A stretch of DNA of 64,000 nucleotides from Aliiroseovarius sediminis (GCF_022678485.1 NZ_JALBYP010000035.1:310001-374000), one strand, 5' to 3'. Shown: positions 27,815 to 38,080, numbered from the stretch's first letter. Notes: generated from the sequence alone by a model not told the origin. Numbers and translations: made by a program.

Positions 27815-29221
27815 ATGACCGCCCCGAAGACACTTTATGATAAAATCTGGGACGCCCATGTGGCCCACGAAGCCGATGACGGCACCTGCCTTCTGTATAT
27901 TGACCGCCACCTGGTACACGAAGTGACCAGCCCGCAGGCCTTTGAAGGGCTGCGCATGGCGGACCGTCCGGTTCACGCGCCTGACAAAACCATCGCGGTG
28001 CCGGACCACAACGTTCCCACAACGCTGGACCGCGCCAAGGGGATCGAGAACGAAGAAAGCCGCATTCAAGTCGAGGCGCTGGACAAGAACGCCAAGGATT
28101 TCGGCATCCACTATTACCCTGTGGATGATGTGCGCCAAGGCATCGTGCATATCGTCGGGCCCGAGCAAGGCTGGACCCTGCCCGGCATGACCGTTGTGTG
28201 CGGCGACAGCCACACCGCCACCCACGGCGCGTTCGGTGCATTGGCCCACGGCATCGGCACGTCCGAGGTCGAACACGTTCTGGCAACGCAAACGCTGATC
28301 CAGAAGAAATCCAAGAACATGAAGGTCGAGGTCACCGGCAAGTTGAAACCCGGCGTGACCGCGAAGGACATCACGCTGGCCGTGATCGGCAAGACCGGCA
28401 CCGCAGGCGGCACCGGCTATGTCATCGAGTATTGTGGCGAAGCAATCCGCGATCTGTCGATGGAGGGCCGCATGACCGTTTGCAATATGGCCATCGAAGG
28501 CGGCGCCCGCGCCGGTCTGATCGCCCCCGACGAAACCACGTTCGAATATGTAAAAGGCCGCCCCCACGCGCCCAAGGCCGGGCAGTGGGAACAGGCGCTG
28601 GAATACTGGAAGACGCTCTACACCGATGAAGGCGCGCATTTCGACAAGGAGATCACCCTGAAGGGCGAAGAGATCGAACCCGTCGTGACCTGGGGCACCT
28701 CACCCGAGGATGTGCTGCCGATCTCCGCATCGGTCCCCAGCCCCGAAGATTTCACCGGCGGCAAGGTCGAAGCCGCCCAACGCGCGCTTGACTATATGGG
28801 CCTGACCCCCGGCCAGAAGCTGACGGATATCGAGATCGACACCGTCTTTATCGGGTCCTGCACCAACGGACGCATCGAAGACCTCAGGGCCGTGGCCGAA
28901 GTGGTTAAAGGCAAGAAGATCAAGGACGGGTTGCGGGCGATGATCGTTCCGGGATCGGGCCTTGTGCGCGCGCAAGCCGAAGAAGAAGGTCTGGCCGACA
29001 TCTTCAAGGATGCAGGGTTTGACTGGCGCCTGGCAGGCTGCTCCATGTGCCTTGCCATGAACCCCGACCAACTGGCCGAGGAAGAACGCTGCGCATCTAC
29101 TTCCAACCGGAACTTCGAGGGGCGGCAGGGTTATAAAGGCCGCACCCACCTTGTGTCGCCCGCAATGGCGGCGGCGGCTGCGCTGACTGGCAAGCTGACC
29201 GATGTGCGCGACCTGATGTGA
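27815..29221 (+). CDS. leuC: 3-isopropylmalate dehydratase, large subunit
   Basis: With LeuD isomerises 2- to 3-isopropylmalate in leucine synthesis. 468 residues. The three 4Fe-4S cysteines are Cys349 (SCTNGRIED), Cys409 and Cys412 ([11 protein letters not shown]). [25 protein letters not shown] is conserved near residue 130. The start at 27815 has GGAG upstream. Its own terminator at 29270 separates it from leuD, which lies 1.1 kb downstream beyond a surface-protein gene. Confidence 0.97.
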   Translation: MTAPKTLYDKIWDAHVAHEADDGTCLLYIDRHLVHEVTSPQAFEGLRMADRPVHAPDKTIAVPDHNVPTTLDRAKGIENEESRIQVEALDKNAKDFGIHYYPVDDVRQGIVHIVGPEQGWTLPGMTVVCGDSHTATHGAFGALAHGIGTSEVEHVLATQTLIQKKSKNMKVEVTGKLKPGVTAKDITLAVIGKTGTAGGTGYVIEYCGEAIRDLSMEGRMTVCNMAIEGGARAGLIAPDETTFEYVKGRPHAPKAGQWEQALEYWKTLYTDEGAHFDKEITLKGEEIEPVVTWGTSPEDVLPISASVPSPEDFTGGKVEAAQRALDYMGLTPGQKLTDIEIDTVFIGSCTNGRIEDLRAVAEVVKGKKIKDGLRAMIVPGSGLVRAQAEEEGLADIFKDAGFDWRLAGCSMCLAMNPDQLAEEERCASTSNRNFEGRQGYKGRTHLVSPAMAAAAALTGKLTDVRDLM

Positions 29222-29269
29222 TTCGTGCGCCCTTCCGGGGCAGGCGAAAAAGCTTAAATCGAAGTAATT

Positions 29270-29303
29270 GTGCGCAACTAGGAAACAGTTGCGCACTTTT
29301 TAC
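29270..29303 (+). terminator. Rho-independent terminator of leuC
   Basis: GTGCGCAACT, 7-base loop, AGTTGCGCAC, then TTTTT; 48 bases after the leuC stop. Confidence 0.9.
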
Positions 29304-29339
29304 GTCATCGCGACGCGGCCACCACCACTTTGGATAGAT

Positions 29340-29359
29340 TTCGTCACAATTTTGACGAA
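29340..29359. promoter_or_regulatory. Inverted repeat before the surface-protein gene
   Basis: TTCGTCA, 6 bases, TGACGAA, about 110 bases before the start of the sorted surface protein. Spacing suits a dimeric regulator; no partner is identified. Confidence 0.4.
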
Positions 29360-29467
29360 TTCTCTTTGGGATGCCCGTTTCACGTTGTTAAATTTCATCT
29401 GGGGATTTAATCGTCAGGCGGGAGCTTGGCTTGTTATTTGATAAGAGGTTTTTTAAGGGGGTTATCT

Positions 29468-30166
29468 ATGAAAATTGTATTTGCGGCTGCGATCACCGCA
29501 GCAGGTTTCGCAACCACGTCCGATGCGGCTGTTCTGAAATTGGACGGGTTCACGTCGTCGGTGCAATCGGTGTCAGTCACCGCGTCGCCCGACGCCAACA
29601 CGCCGGGAAGGGTCGGGGCAACCGGGTTCAACCTGACCGACACAACCGGAGATATGGGCAGCTTTGTCGGTTGGTGCTTAGACACTGCACACTATGTAAT
29701 GGAAAAAGGCGACAGTCAGAACTACACATTGACCGACGCCCCGTTTTCAAACAGCTTCAGCCTTACCAACACCGCCCGTGATCGGGTGCAATCGGTGTTT
29801 GACGCGAATTACGCGTTGATTGATGTGTCGAACGGCGATCAAGCAGCGGCCTTCCAAATGGCGCTTTGGGAAGCCGCCTATGAAGACGACAATGCGGCGA
29901 TGAGCGTTTCATCGGGCCTGTTTCAAGCCAGCAGTACCGGCAGCACGGCCTTGGCCAATCAATACCTGTTTGCCGCAGCCAACTATGCCGATGGCGGACA
30001 ATGGAACCTGTCGTTCCTAGAAGTTGACGGCGATGCAAACCGCGGGCGCTACAGCGGTCAAAACCTTGTCACGGTGTCGCCGGTTCCAGTGCCTGCCGCC
30101 GGCCTGTTGCTGGTCACCGGGCTTTTGGGCATGGGCGCCATCACACGCCGCCGTCGCAAAGCTTAA
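29468..30166 (+). CDS. VPLPA-CTERM-type sorted surface protein with possible thioester domain
   Basis: 232 residues. Signal peptide (cut near SDA, residue ~20) and a C-terminal tripartite sorting signal: VPVPA at about 206-210, a hydrophobic helix, and RRRRKA at the end. This is the PEP/VPLPA-CTERM architecture, handled by an exosortase/archaeosortase-type enzyme in Roseobacters. Between them, Cys70 in GWCLDT and Gln130 in AAFQMALWEAAYED match the Cys and Gln motifs ([YFLW]-C and hydrophobic-Q-x-x-hydrophobic-W) of internal-thioester adhesin domains. Start at 29468 has AAGGGGG upstream. It interrupts the leuC-leuD order and has its own terminator. Confidence 0.8.
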   Translation: MKIVFAAAITAAGFATTSDAAVLKLDGFTSSVQSVSVTASPDANTPGRVGATGFNLTDTTGDMGSFVGWCLDTAHYVMEKGDSQNYTLTDAPFSNSFSLTNTARDRVQSVFDANYALIDVSNGDQAAAFQMALWEAAYEDDNAAMSVSSGLFQASSTGSTALANQYLFAAANYADGGQWNLSFLEVDGDANRGRYSGQNLVTVSPVPVPAAGLLLVTGLLGMGAITRRRRKA

Positions 30167-30184
30167 GACGGCTTGCACAACAAG

Positions 30185-30217
30185 AACCCGGCTCTTGATG
30201 ACAAGGGCCGGGTTTTT
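30185..30217 (+). terminator. Rho-independent terminator of the surface-protein gene
   Basis: AACCCGGC, 14-base loop, GCCGGGTT, then TTT; 18 bases after the stop. Confidence 0.88.
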
Positions 30218-30322
30218 CGTGCGCGAACGCTTGGATTCGCCCGTAAAACCTGCATAAAGCAGGGGAATGTTTGACGCAGCCACGCCCATTTCCGGTGTGG
30301 CCGATGCAGAAGGGTGCAGGCT

Positions 30323-30928
30323 ATGGAAAAGTTTCAGAAACTTCATGGGATCGCGGCGCCGATGCCGCTGGTGAACATCGACACCGACATGATCATCCCC
30401 AAGGTCTTTCTGAAGACCATCAAACGGTCGGGTCTTGGTGTGAACCTGTTTGACGAAATGCGCTATGATCGCGACGGCAACGAAATTGCCGATTTCGTTC
30501 TGAACAAGCCGCAATATCGCGATGCCGAGATTCTGGTCGCGGGCGAAAATTTCGGCTGCGGATCGTCGCGCGAACACGCGCCTTGGGCAATTGCCGATTT
30601 TGGGATCAAATGTGTGATCTCGACCAGTTTTGCCGATATTTTCTTCAGCAACTGCTTCAAAAACGGCATCCTTCCAATCGTCTTGCCACAAGAGAAGGTC
30701 GACCTTTTGATGGGCGACGCCGAGAAGGGATCAAACGCGCGGATGACCATTGACCTCGAATCGCAAGAGATCACAACCTCGGACGGAGAGGTGATTCCCT
30801 TTGAAGTTGATGCTTTCAAGAAGCATTGTTTGCTGAACGGATTGGACGACATTGGCCTGACAATGGAGAAAAAAGCTTCAATTGAGTCATTTGAGGCCCA
30901 AGCCGCCACCCAACGACCTTGGGTTTAA
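30323..30928 (+). CDS. leuD: 3-isopropylmalate dehydratase, small subunit
   Basis: Swivelling subunit partner of LeuC. 201 residues. [14 protein letters not shown] near residue 20, [17 protein letters not shown] with the substrate-binding loop near residue 75, and [18 protein letters not shown] are all conserved. Start at 30323 (MEKFQKLHG), with GTG at 30314 as a weaker alternative. Separated from leuC by the sorted surface protein and from leuB by two further genes. Confidence 0.96.
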   Translation: MEKFQKLHGIAAPMPLVNIDTDMIIPKVFLKTIKRSGLGVNLFDEMRYDRDGNEIADFVLNKPQYRDAEILVAGENFGCGSSREHAPWAIADFGIKCVISTSFADIFFSNCFKNGILPIVLPQEKVDLLMGDAEKGSNARMTIDLESQEITTSDGEVIPFEVDAFKKHCLLNGLDDIGLTMEKKASIESFEAQAATQRPWV

Positions 30929-30992
30929 ACCTCTGAAAAGCCATGCGTTTCATGGGGTGGCTTGCAAGAGCGGCCCCATTTTCTCCTTAATT

Positions 30993-31010
30993 TGGTGCAA
31001 AGTCGCACCA
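30993..31010. repeat. Inverted repeat in the leuD downstream gap
   Basis: TGGTGC, 6 bases, GCACCA. It lies in the 256-base gap after leuD, about 175 bases before the next gene. No T-run follows. Nothing else in this gap is recognised. Confidence 0.3.
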
Positions 31011-31184
31011 CTTTCCCCTTAAATCGACCACATTTGTCGTTGCATTTTAAGCTCAACTTGAAGTGGGGCGACTAAGCAGCACAGTATGTTGAAAATGAAA
31101 CAGTGACCCGCTGAACGAGGAAACACTGTTTGGGACAAGGGTGCGGCAGGTATAAGCACCCATCCTGGTGGAAGGAAGAAGGTA

Positions 31185-32027
31185 TTGGCTAACCGCATGA
31201 TAGGCGCAATTGCGCGCGCGTTCCTGATGGTAATCCTGATTGCGACACCATCTATTCTGGTGCCTGGGGTCAGTCAGGAATCCGGTCAGATCGTGATGAT
31301 TGTCGCGCTGTTCGCAGCGGCGTTGACACTTTTTGAATATGCCTCGACCTATCCAGGGCTGGTCGAATTTCGTGACGCCCCTCCCTTTAACCGCATCCGG
31401 TTCGCAGCCCTCTTTTTCTCCGTGTTCTGCCTCTCTGTCATCGTGCGCGGGCAAACCGACAATTCGACCGCGACGCAGTTCATGACCTCGGTTGGAATGC
31501 TGATCGGTCAGGCGATCGACTTCCCCTATAGCCCCGTGCGCTTCGTCGTGTCGATGCTGCCGGATACGGCCAGCTTCAACGATATGGTCCTTCTTCGCGC
31601 TGCGGCCGGGATGAGCTATCTGATCTCGCTTCTGTCAATGGCTGCGTTTCTGATGGCGCTACGCTTTATGGAATGGCCATCGAAGGCCTCGGGTGCATTC
31701 AATGTGTGGGTCAATCTGCCGACGTTCGACCCCACAGCGGGCGGGGATGTCGTCCGTCGGCTGGTACGCGATGCGCGTTTCAACATTGCGCTTGGCTTCC
31801 TGCTGCCCTTTGCCACGCCCATCGTTATCACCGCCGCCGTATCGCTGTTTGGGTCGATCTCGGTGGAAAATCACCAAACCATGATCTGGACAGTTGCCGC
31901 ATGGGCCTTTCTTCCCGCAAGCCTTTTCATGCGTGGCATCGCAATGTTGCGTGTCGCTTTAATGATCAGCAGCGAACGCAAGCGAAACAAGCGCGCCGCA
32001 ACTGCAGACGGTTTTGCGCACGCCTGA
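31185..32027 (+). CDS. Integral membrane protein of unknown function
   Basis: 280 residues with about six hydrophobic helices (roughly 10-30, 38-55, 70-90, 140-160, 200-222, 232-255). A TTG start at 31185 is preferred since GGAAGAAGG lies 4-12 bases upstream; the ATG at 31197 is too far from it. The basic C-terminus (SSERKRNKRA) is likely cytoplasmic. The stop overlaps the start region of the EEP-family gene, so they are probably co-translated. I do not recognise the family. Confidence 0.8.
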   Translation: MANRMIGAIARAFLMVILIATPSILVPGVSQESGQIVMIVALFAAALTLFEYASTYPGLVEFRDAPPFNRIRFAALFFSVFCLSVIVRGQTDNSTATQFMTSVGMLIGQAIDFPYSPVRFVVSMLPDTASFNDMVLLRAAAGMSYLISLLSMAAFLMALRFMEWPSKASGAFNVWVNLPTFDPTAGGDVVRRLVRDARFNIALGFLLPFATPIVITAAVSLFGSISVENHQTMIWTVAAWAFLPASLFMRGIAMLRVALMISSERKRNKRAATADGFAHA

Positions 32028-32041
32028 CCCATGCTGCACTG

Positions 32042-33103
32042 GTGCTGGTCGCATTTTTTGCGCCGCTGACCGCCCTCGCGCTGGACCTTCGCATCGCCAC
32101 ATATAACGTCGAGCTGACGCGCAAAGGTCCTGGCCTTTTGTTGCGCGACATTCTGCAGGACAAGGATGAACAGATCGCCGCAGTGATCAAGGTCATCATC
32201 GCCACCACCCCCGACATTCTGGCATTGCAGAACTTCGACCACGATGTTGAAAACCACGCCCTGCGCGCGTTCCAGAACGCTTTGGCCGATCAAGGCCACC
32301 CCATGCCCCACGCCTTCGCCGCCCAGCCCAACGCGGGCCTTACCACCGGGTTGGACATGGACGGCAATGGCCGCCTGAACGAGGGGCGCGATGCCCAAGG
32401 CTATGGCCGCTTCACCGGGCAAGGCGGCATGGCAGTCCTGTCCCGCTATCCGCTGGGCGACGTGCGTAATTTCACAGATTTTTTGTGGAAAGATCTGCCG
32501 GGCGCGATCCCTCCGACGTTGAACGGGGCGCCATTCCCATCTGCGCAGGTGTTCAACATCCAACGGCTCAGCAGCGTAGCGCATTGGGATGTACCCGTGC
32601 ATTTGCCCGACGATAGAGTATTGCATGTGCTGACCTTCCACGCCACCACCCCGGTTTTTGACGGTGACGAAGATCGCAATGGTCGCCGCAACCATGATGA
32701 AATCGCATTCTGGCAGAGGTATCTGCGCGGCGACTTGCCGGCCGCTCCGCCAAATGGGCCAGTGGTGATCGCGGGGGATGCCAATCTTGATCCGGCAGAT
32801 GGCGATGGCCGCCGCGAAGCAATCCAAGGTCTGCTGCGTGACCCGCGCCTGCAAGATCCCAAGCCCCAGCGAACAGGGGCCGCGCACCCCAACGCACCGC
32901 CCCAGACCAGCGATCCAGCGTTGGACACAGTTGACTGGCCCGACCCCGAGCCGGGCGATTTGCGAGTCAGCTATGTGCTTCCCGACCGCGCCCTTAATGT
33001 GACCGGTACGGGCGTGTTCTGGCCTGACCCGGACGACCCGATGCACGGCCCCGTCACGACCGCATCGCGCCATCGCCTTGTCTGGGTCGATCTGGGCTTC
33101 TGA
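32042..33103 (+). CDS. Endonuclease/exonuclease/phosphatase (EEP) family protein
   Basis: About 353 residues. A hydrophobic export signal (…FFAPLTALA) precedes the EEP fold: [59 protein letters not shown] and the end [11 protein letters not shown]. In active enzymes the second motif has a metal-binding Glu (LQE) and the last one SDH; here they are LQN and SRH, so activity is uncertain. The start is unclear: no in-frame ATG exists, GTG 32042 is the nearest option, and translation may begin upstream at a rare codon coupled to the previous gene. Confidence 0.75.
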   Translation: MLVAFFAPLTALALDLRIATYNVELTRKGPGLLLRDILQDKDEQIAAVIKVIIATTPDILALQNFDHDVENHALRAFQNALADQGHPMPHAFAAQPNAGLTTGLDMDGNGRLNEGRDAQGYGRFTGQGGMAVLSRYPLGDVRNFTDFLWKDLPGAIPPTLNGAPFPSAQVFNIQRLSSVAHWDVPVHLPDDRVLHVLTFHATTPVFDGDEDRNGRRNHDEIAFWQRYLRGDLPAAPPNGPVVIAGDANLDPADGDGRREAIQGLLRDPRLQDPKPQRTGAAHPNAPPQTSDPALDTVDWPDPEPGDLRVSYVLPDRALNVTGTGVFWPDPDDPMHGPVTTASRHRLVWVDLGF

Positions 33104-33177
33104 CGCCTGATTTCTTGACGCAGCACCCCCGACAGGCTAGGCCAAACGGCGACGCATTTCACAGCAAGGACAGCCCC

Positions 33178-34281
33178 ATGACCAACCCCTCTCTTCTTAT
33201 CCTGCCCGGTGACGGCATTGGACCCGAAGTCATGGCCGAAGTGCGCAAGATCATCGACTGGATCGGCACCAACCACGGCGTGAATTTCGAGGTGAGCGAA
33301 GACCTTGTCGGCGGCGCGGCCTATGACAAGCACGGTGTCCCGCTGGCCGACGAAACGATGGCCAAAGCGCAAGATGTGGACGCGGTGTTGCTGGGTGCCG
33401 TGGGTGGGCCGAAATATGACGATCTGGATTTTTCGGTGAAACCCGAGCGTGGCCTGCTGCGTCTGCGCAAGGAAATGGACCTTTATTCTAACCTGCGCCC
33501 GGCACAATGTTTCGACGCGCTGGCCGACTTCTCGTCGTTGAAGAAAGACATCGTCTCCGGTCTTGATATCATGATCGTGCGCGAACTGACCTCGGGCGTT
33601 TATTTCGGCGAACCGCGCGGCATCTTTGAAGAGGGCGGCGAACGAGTTGGCATCAACACCCAACGCTATACCGAAACCGAGATCGAACGCGGCGCACGGT
33701 CGGCCTTTGAGTTGGCGATGAAACGCAACAAACGTCTGTGCTCGATGGAGAAGGCCAATGTGATGGAATCGGGCATCCTGTGGCGCGAGGTCGTGACCCG
33801 CGTTGCCAAGGACTATCCCGAGGTCGAACTATCCCACATGTATGCCGATAACGGCGCCATGCAGCTGGTACGAGCGCCCAAACAGTTTGACGTGATTTAT
33901 ACGGATAACCTGTTCGGCGACATCTTGTCCGACTGCGCCGCCATGTTGACGGGATCGCTGGGAATGCTGCCGTCAGCATCGCTGGGTGCCCCGATGGAAA
34001 ACGGGCGTCCCAAGGCTCTTTACGAACCCGTCCACGGTTCCGCCCCCGACATCGCGGGTGAGGGCAAAGCCAACCCATGCGCCTGCATCCTGAGCTTCGC
34101 CATGGCGCTGCGCTATAGCTTCGACATGGGCGCCGAGGCCGACCGCGTAGAAGCCGCCGTTGAAAAAGTTCTGGCCGATGGCATACGCACGGGCGACTTA
34201 CTGAATGAAGATGGCGTCAAACCCGCTTCGACCTCGGAAATGGGCGATGCGGTGATCGCCGCGCTGAACGCGAGCCTCTGA
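33178..34281 (+). CDS. leuB: 3-isopropylmalate dehydrogenase
   Basis: Oxidatively decarboxylates 3-isopropylmalate with NAD to 2-oxoisocaproate. 367 residues. [10 protein letters not shown] at the start, [12 protein letters not shown], the substrate arginines in [18 protein letters not shown], the Tyr/Lys of [11 protein letters not shown] and NLFGDILSD, and the NAD motif GSAPDIAG. The start has AAGGAC upstream. Last gene of the leu region, with its own terminator at 34301. Confidence 0.97.
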   Translation: MTNPSLLILPGDGIGPEVMAEVRKIIDWIGTNHGVNFEVSEDLVGGAAYDKHGVPLADETMAKAQDVDAVLLGAVGGPKYDDLDFSVKPERGLLRLRKEMDLYSNLRPAQCFDALADFSSLKKDIVSGLDIMIVRELTSGVYFGEPRGIFEEGGERVGINTQRYTETEIERGARSAFELAMKRNKRLCSMEKANVMESGILWREVVTRVAKDYPEVELSHMYADNGAMQLVRAPKQFDVIYTDNLFGDILSDCAAMLTGSLGMLPSASLGAPMENGRPKALYEPVHGSAPDIAGEGKANPCACILSFAMALRYSFDMGAEADRVEAAVEKVLADGIRTGDLLNEDGVKPASTSEMGDAVIAALNASL

Positions 34282-34300
34282 ACCAAATATCAAATCAATA

Positions 34301-34336
34301 AACCGGTCGGCGCCCATGCGTCGGCTGGTTTTCTTT
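34301..34336 (+). terminator. Terminator of leuB
   Basis: AACCGGTCGG pairs with TCGGCTGGTT (several G-T pairs) around a 10-base loop and is followed by TTCTTT; 19 bases after leuB. Confidence 0.75.
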
Positions 34337-34532
34337 GTCGCGATCACACCTGTGATCGACTATGGGTTTTGATGCCGCCTTAATTGCATTCACGAACGAC
34401 AAAACCGAAAACAGCCCAGCCGCTTTGCCCCTTGCCCGATTTGGGCACTAAAACGAAGATGGTTCTGACCTTATAAAGCACTATTTTGGGCTTGCCTCTT
34501 GCCGCACTTGGCGCTATCCCGCCCGACACGGT

Positions 34533-34609
34533 CGGGCTGTAGCGCAGCCTGGTAGCGCACCTGCTTCGGGAGCAGGGGGTCGGAGGTTCGAATCCTCTCA
34601 GCCCGACCA
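34533..34609 (+). tRNA. tRNA-Pro (CGG)
   Basis: 77 bases including encoded CCA. Acceptor CGGGCTG pairs with CAGCCCG, the anticodon stem CCTGC/GCAGG encloses TTCGGGA (anticodon CGG), the T arm has GGTTCGAATCC, and discriminator A73 suits proline. Nothing integrase-like lies beside it; the flanks (34337-34532 and 34610-34872) hold no recognised gene. Confidence 0.96.
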
Positions 34610-34872
34610 GTTTTCAAGACACGTCAAATGAAACGCCGCCCGACACGAATGTCGTTCATCTGAAAGCTTGTGACAATCACGCAAATGTTGGATAACTGAC
34701 AGCCCATTCCAGCGTATTCGGTAGAATACGCAGATATTTGTTTGCTTTGTCGCAACAGTGCAGCGCGTCAATTCCGATACTTCACGCTCGTCTATCGGTC
34801 ATCATTGACAAGCCACCGTGCCGGGCGCTTGATCTTATTGGAAGTCTTGTCGCAACAACGCGGGTTGAATTG

Positions 34873-36135
34873 ATGAAAGGCGCGAAAAAACATCAGATAG
34901 CGTGGTCTATCGCGTTTATTTTGTCCGTCGCGGGCGGGCTGTTCGTGTCATTGGCTATTTATGCATCGCGGATGATCTGGCCCGATCCGGCCGAGGTTCT
35001 TGCCGCCTATTCAGATGGCGCTTTGCTGCCCACGCCTGATGAACCTTCGACCCTGGAACCTGACGCCCTGCCTTTTGCGCTGGTCGCCATCGTTGATCAG
35101 CCGGCCGTGCCAGAACTTGATGCGCCATCCCCCGTGGCCCCTGCCCTTGCGCCGGTTCCGTCTTGGGGTCAGCCGGGCCGCATGGCTGCAGCTTTCCGTG
35201 GCTCGCCCTTGCAACCCGGCAACGACCTGACGGGGGTGAAAGCGACACCACTGATTGACATGCCGATTGTCTTGGCATTTTCATCGGATGCATTGGCGGT
35301 CGATACACCCACCCAAGCCGAAGATGTGTTCCGCTTGGGTATCCCGACAGATATGGTGTCACAGGCCGTACATGGGGCGGGTAATACCGATTACGAGCTT
35401 GATATGAGGATCGCCGCACTGGCTGAACCGGTGCCAAGCGTCCCGCCTAACGATGTGTTCGTCGTAGCGAAAAGCACACCCGCGCCAGTAGCAGATCAGG
35501 TCTTCACTGTTGGTGAACCGGCCCATTGGCCGCAGCTTGTCGACCATCAGACCGTCGTGGCTGTCTCGCAGTCGCTGGCTATGGGTGATGGCGCGACGGG
35601 CAACGCGCCCACGATCAAGGCCGCTAACGCCGCGATACCCAGCCGTGCGGCGTTGCAGCGGATTGCCATGCCGCAAGTGCAGTTGGCCAGTGTGTCAAGC
35701 GACCTACTCTCCCCGCCGCCGCTGATAATAAAGCCGGCGAAAAGGCCCGAAGATGTCGAAGTGGATGAATTTGCGCGAACCGTGGCGAACGTACTGGCCG
35801 CAACGCCAATTCCCACGCGCACCCCGCAGGTCGCCACCCGGCCAACAACCCCAACGCGTCCGGTCCGCGCAGATTTGGTCCCTGTGTCTGCCCCGGTCGC
35901 CGCACCGCCGAAGCCTGTAGACGGTCGTCCGCATCTATCGGTCGTCGGCGTCTTTCAGACCGACGGCACCCCTTGGGCGCTGCTTGAACTCAGCGATGGG
36001 CGCATCATCAAAGCCACTAGGGGCACCCAATTTGATGCTATCAAGATCTCACGCATTCGGGGCGATAAGGTCTGGGTCCGCAACGGTGGGTCGGAAAAGG
36101 GGCTGACGACCGGACAGTTCATGGTGCTAAAATAG
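34873..36135 (+). CDS. Inner-membrane protein with PilP-like C-terminal domain
   Basis: 420 residues. One N-terminal membrane helix (about 11-31), a long Pro/Ala/Val-rich periplasmic linker (to about 350), and a beta-rich end domain (about 352-418) with LSVVGVFQTDGTPWALLEL, DAIKISRIRGDKVWV and GQFMVL. That arrangement resembles the periplasmic domain of PilP/GspC proteins that link inner-membrane complexes to secretins. No other pilus gene is nearby. The start at 34873 is preferred since the frame upstream to 34738 shows no protein-like features; its ribosome site is weak. Confidence 0.65.
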   Translation: MKGAKKHQIAWSIAFILSVAGGLFVSLAIYASRMIWPDPAEVLAAYSDGALLPTPDEPSTLEPDALPFALVAIVDQPAVPELDAPSPVAPALAPVPSWGQPGRMAAAFRGSPLQPGNDLTGVKATPLIDMPIVLAFSSDALAVDTPTQAEDVFRLGIPTDMVSQAVHGAGNTDYELDMRIAALAEPVPSVPPNDVFVVAKSTPAPVADQVFTVGEPAHWPQLVDHQTVVAVSQSLAMGDGATGNAPTIKAANAAIPSRAALQRIAMPQVQLASVSSDLLSPPPLIIKPAKRPEDVEVDEFARTVANVLAATPIPTRTPQVATRPTTPTRPVRADLVPVSAPVAAPPKPVDGRPHLSVVGVFQTDGTPWALLELSDGRIIKATRGTQFDAIKISRIRGDKVWVRNGGSEKGLTTGQFMVLK

Positions 36136-36159
36136 ACCTCACCGTGATCGCCCGCGCGC

Positions 36160-38001
36160 CTATTCAGCGTTGCGAAGATAGAAGTCCATTTCTCGGGTTC
36201 GGTGTACTAAGCTGTAATTCTTCATTACTTCGACAAAGCGTGGATCGGCTTCCATAAAAGTCATCCAAGTAATTGACGCAGTTTCAAGACGCCCTACATC
36301 GCGCATCGCGACGATGAGGTCCGGTTTGTGTCGCACGATGTCTTCCAAGTTTCCGTCGCGGTTTCGATCCGCAAAGCCTGTCAGCTTCTCACAGAGCATA
36401 GGGTGCAGATTGCAATCGGTCTGCGCCAGTTTGCTGATGGCGCCCGGATAAAGCCAGTTGTGTGGATACCGGCTGACCCAGTCCACACCCAGCCGAAGCG
36501 CAACCGGCGCGCCCGGATCAAGAAGGGTCGATCCAGCCATCAAGCTTGTGATCGGCCCATGTTTCTTAGCAACGCTAACCACAACATCCGTCATTTCGTT
36601 TCGGTGTTTGCCAAATTGAATTAATCCGAAGATCAACAACCCACCGAAAACGTAAGACGGCAACGTCCGAACCAGATTTATTCTTGACGTCAACAGCGCC
36701 ATTACCGCAGCCAGAAGTGCGTAACAAAGAAACGGGATAAGGTGATAATGAAAAGCGGTGCTTTGTGCAAAATAGCTTATCAAGCCGGCGAATGCGGCCA
36801 AAGCGAAAAGATTTGCGTTGGCGTTAGGTTGAAATAATAACACTGACATCGCAAGCAAGCCAAGCGTCATCGGTACCAACTGATCTAACAAAACCTCTGA
36901 CATCGGTTTTTTGAACGCGCCATAAACATCTACCGCCATTGGCGCGATGTCACCCAGATACTCGGGGTGGCGCGTCATGACGAAGGCGACATAAAACACA
37001 CCGACAAACAGCATAGCCAGATAGCGTGGGTATATGATCGGGGCAATCGACCGGTTGCGCCATATATCCCGGGCCAGAAACGTCAAAGGGAAAAGCAGAA
37101 AAAAAGGTTTGATGCAAATCCCGATTGCGGCAAACACGCTGCTTGCCAGCGACGGCGTGCGCTTGTCTGCCGACAGGTTTCCAATCAGCCACGGCGACAG
37201 GAACAATACCAGAAGATGTTCACGTTGTGCAATTTCGCTGCCCGCCCCAAGGATGTAGATAATCGCCATGAAGATGAAGAACGCGTAGTAACGGACTGGC
37301 GACAAGTCGGTAACACGACGCAAGACCGCGCCGCTCCAGACCATGCTGACAAGATACAGCAGCGCCACCGCCAGATATTGGCCGTTCGTGTCACTGATAT
37401 GTAACGCATCTGCAAGCCAAAGCGCCGGGACCGTCAAATAAAAGTTCAGGGGCGGATTGACCTCGACAATATCGACGTAAAGCCGGGCGCCATCCAACAT
37501 TTTGCGCGTCGCGACCAGATACCACGCCGTTTCGTGGTTGATGGGCCAGTTCCAGTAAAGCCCGATCAAAACAGTGCTGAGGACCAGCGCGATGGCGACG
37601 ACCGGCCACGGGGGTAACGCGATCGCGGCGCGGTCGGAAAACACCCAGAATCGCAGCGCAAGAAATGTCGCGATAGGCACCAGAACAACCACCAACGCCA
37701 TCGCCAGATAGAAGCTGCCCCCACCCCAGGTGCTGACCACCCCGACGATTGTGCTGCTGGCGACAAGACCCATCGACGCGACGAACACAAACCGCGGGAA
37801 CTGGCCCTTTTGTGTTGGCTCTGCGGCGAAAGTGACGCGCGAATGGCCCGTGTATGACACCAGAACAGCCACGCAGAACCCTGCAAAATTGGCCCACATA
37901 TCCGGCACGGAAGCATACCGATAAGCGAGAGAAGCAACCAGAACATGGGTCAGCGTGGCCAGGCCGCCCACACCTATGAAGCGAAGCAATTGTGCAGGCA
38001 C
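36160..38001 (-). CDS. GtrA domain fused to a multipass membrane glycosyltransferase-like protein
   Basis: 613 residues. Residues ~5-125 are a GtrA domain (LRFIGVGGLATLTHV, FAGFCVAVLVSYTGH, RFWVFSD), a four-helix module thought to flip lipid-linked sugars. The remaining ~480 residues have about nine helices and an early periplasmic loop with HETAWYLVATRKMLDGARLYVD, which resembles GT-C / ArnT-like transferases, and a soluble C-terminal part. GTG start at 38001 with AAGGAAA upstream. The gene follows gtrB by 79 bases, so the pair could replace the three-gene gtrA-gtrB-gtrX set. Confidence 0.8.
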   Translation of the reverse strand: MPAQLLRFIGVGGLATLTHVLVASLAYRYASVPDMWANFAGFCVAVLVSYTGHSRVTFAAEPTQKGQFPRFVFVASMGLVASSTIVGVVSTWGGGSFYLAMALVVVLVPIATFLALRFWVFSDRAAIALPPWPVVAIALVLSTVLIGLYWNWPINHETAWYLVATRKMLDGARLYVDIVEVNPPLNFYLTVPALWLADALHISDTNGQYLAVALLYLVSMVWSGAVLRRVTDLSPVRYYAFFIFMAIIYILGAGSEIAQREHLLVLFLSPWLIGNLSADKRTPSLASSVFAAIGICIKPFFLLFPLTFLARDIWRNRSIAPIIYPRYLAMLFVGVFYVAFVMTRHPEYLGDIAPMAVDVYGAFKKPMSEVLLDQLVPMTLGLLAMSVLLFQPNANANLFALAAFAGLISYFAQSTAFHYHLIPFLCYALLAAVMALLTSRINLVRTLPSYVFGGLLIFGLIQFGKHRNEMTDVVVSVAKKHGPITSLMAGSTLLDPGAPVALRLGVDWVSRYPHNWLYPGAISKLAQTDCNLHPMLCEKLTGFADRNRDGNLEDIVRHKPDLIVAMRDVGRLETASITWMTFMEADPRFVEVMKNYSLVHRTREMDFYLRNAE

Positions 38002-38080
38002 GGATCAGGTTTCCTTCATCAAAACGGGCACTGGGCAGCACGTAACCAGTGGCTTGCAAGCGTGCATGCGATTGCGATGA

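Noticed and set aside
34337-34532. Possible integration site beside tRNA-Pro
   Set aside because: No repeat of the tRNA 3' end, integrase or composition shift was seen on either side.
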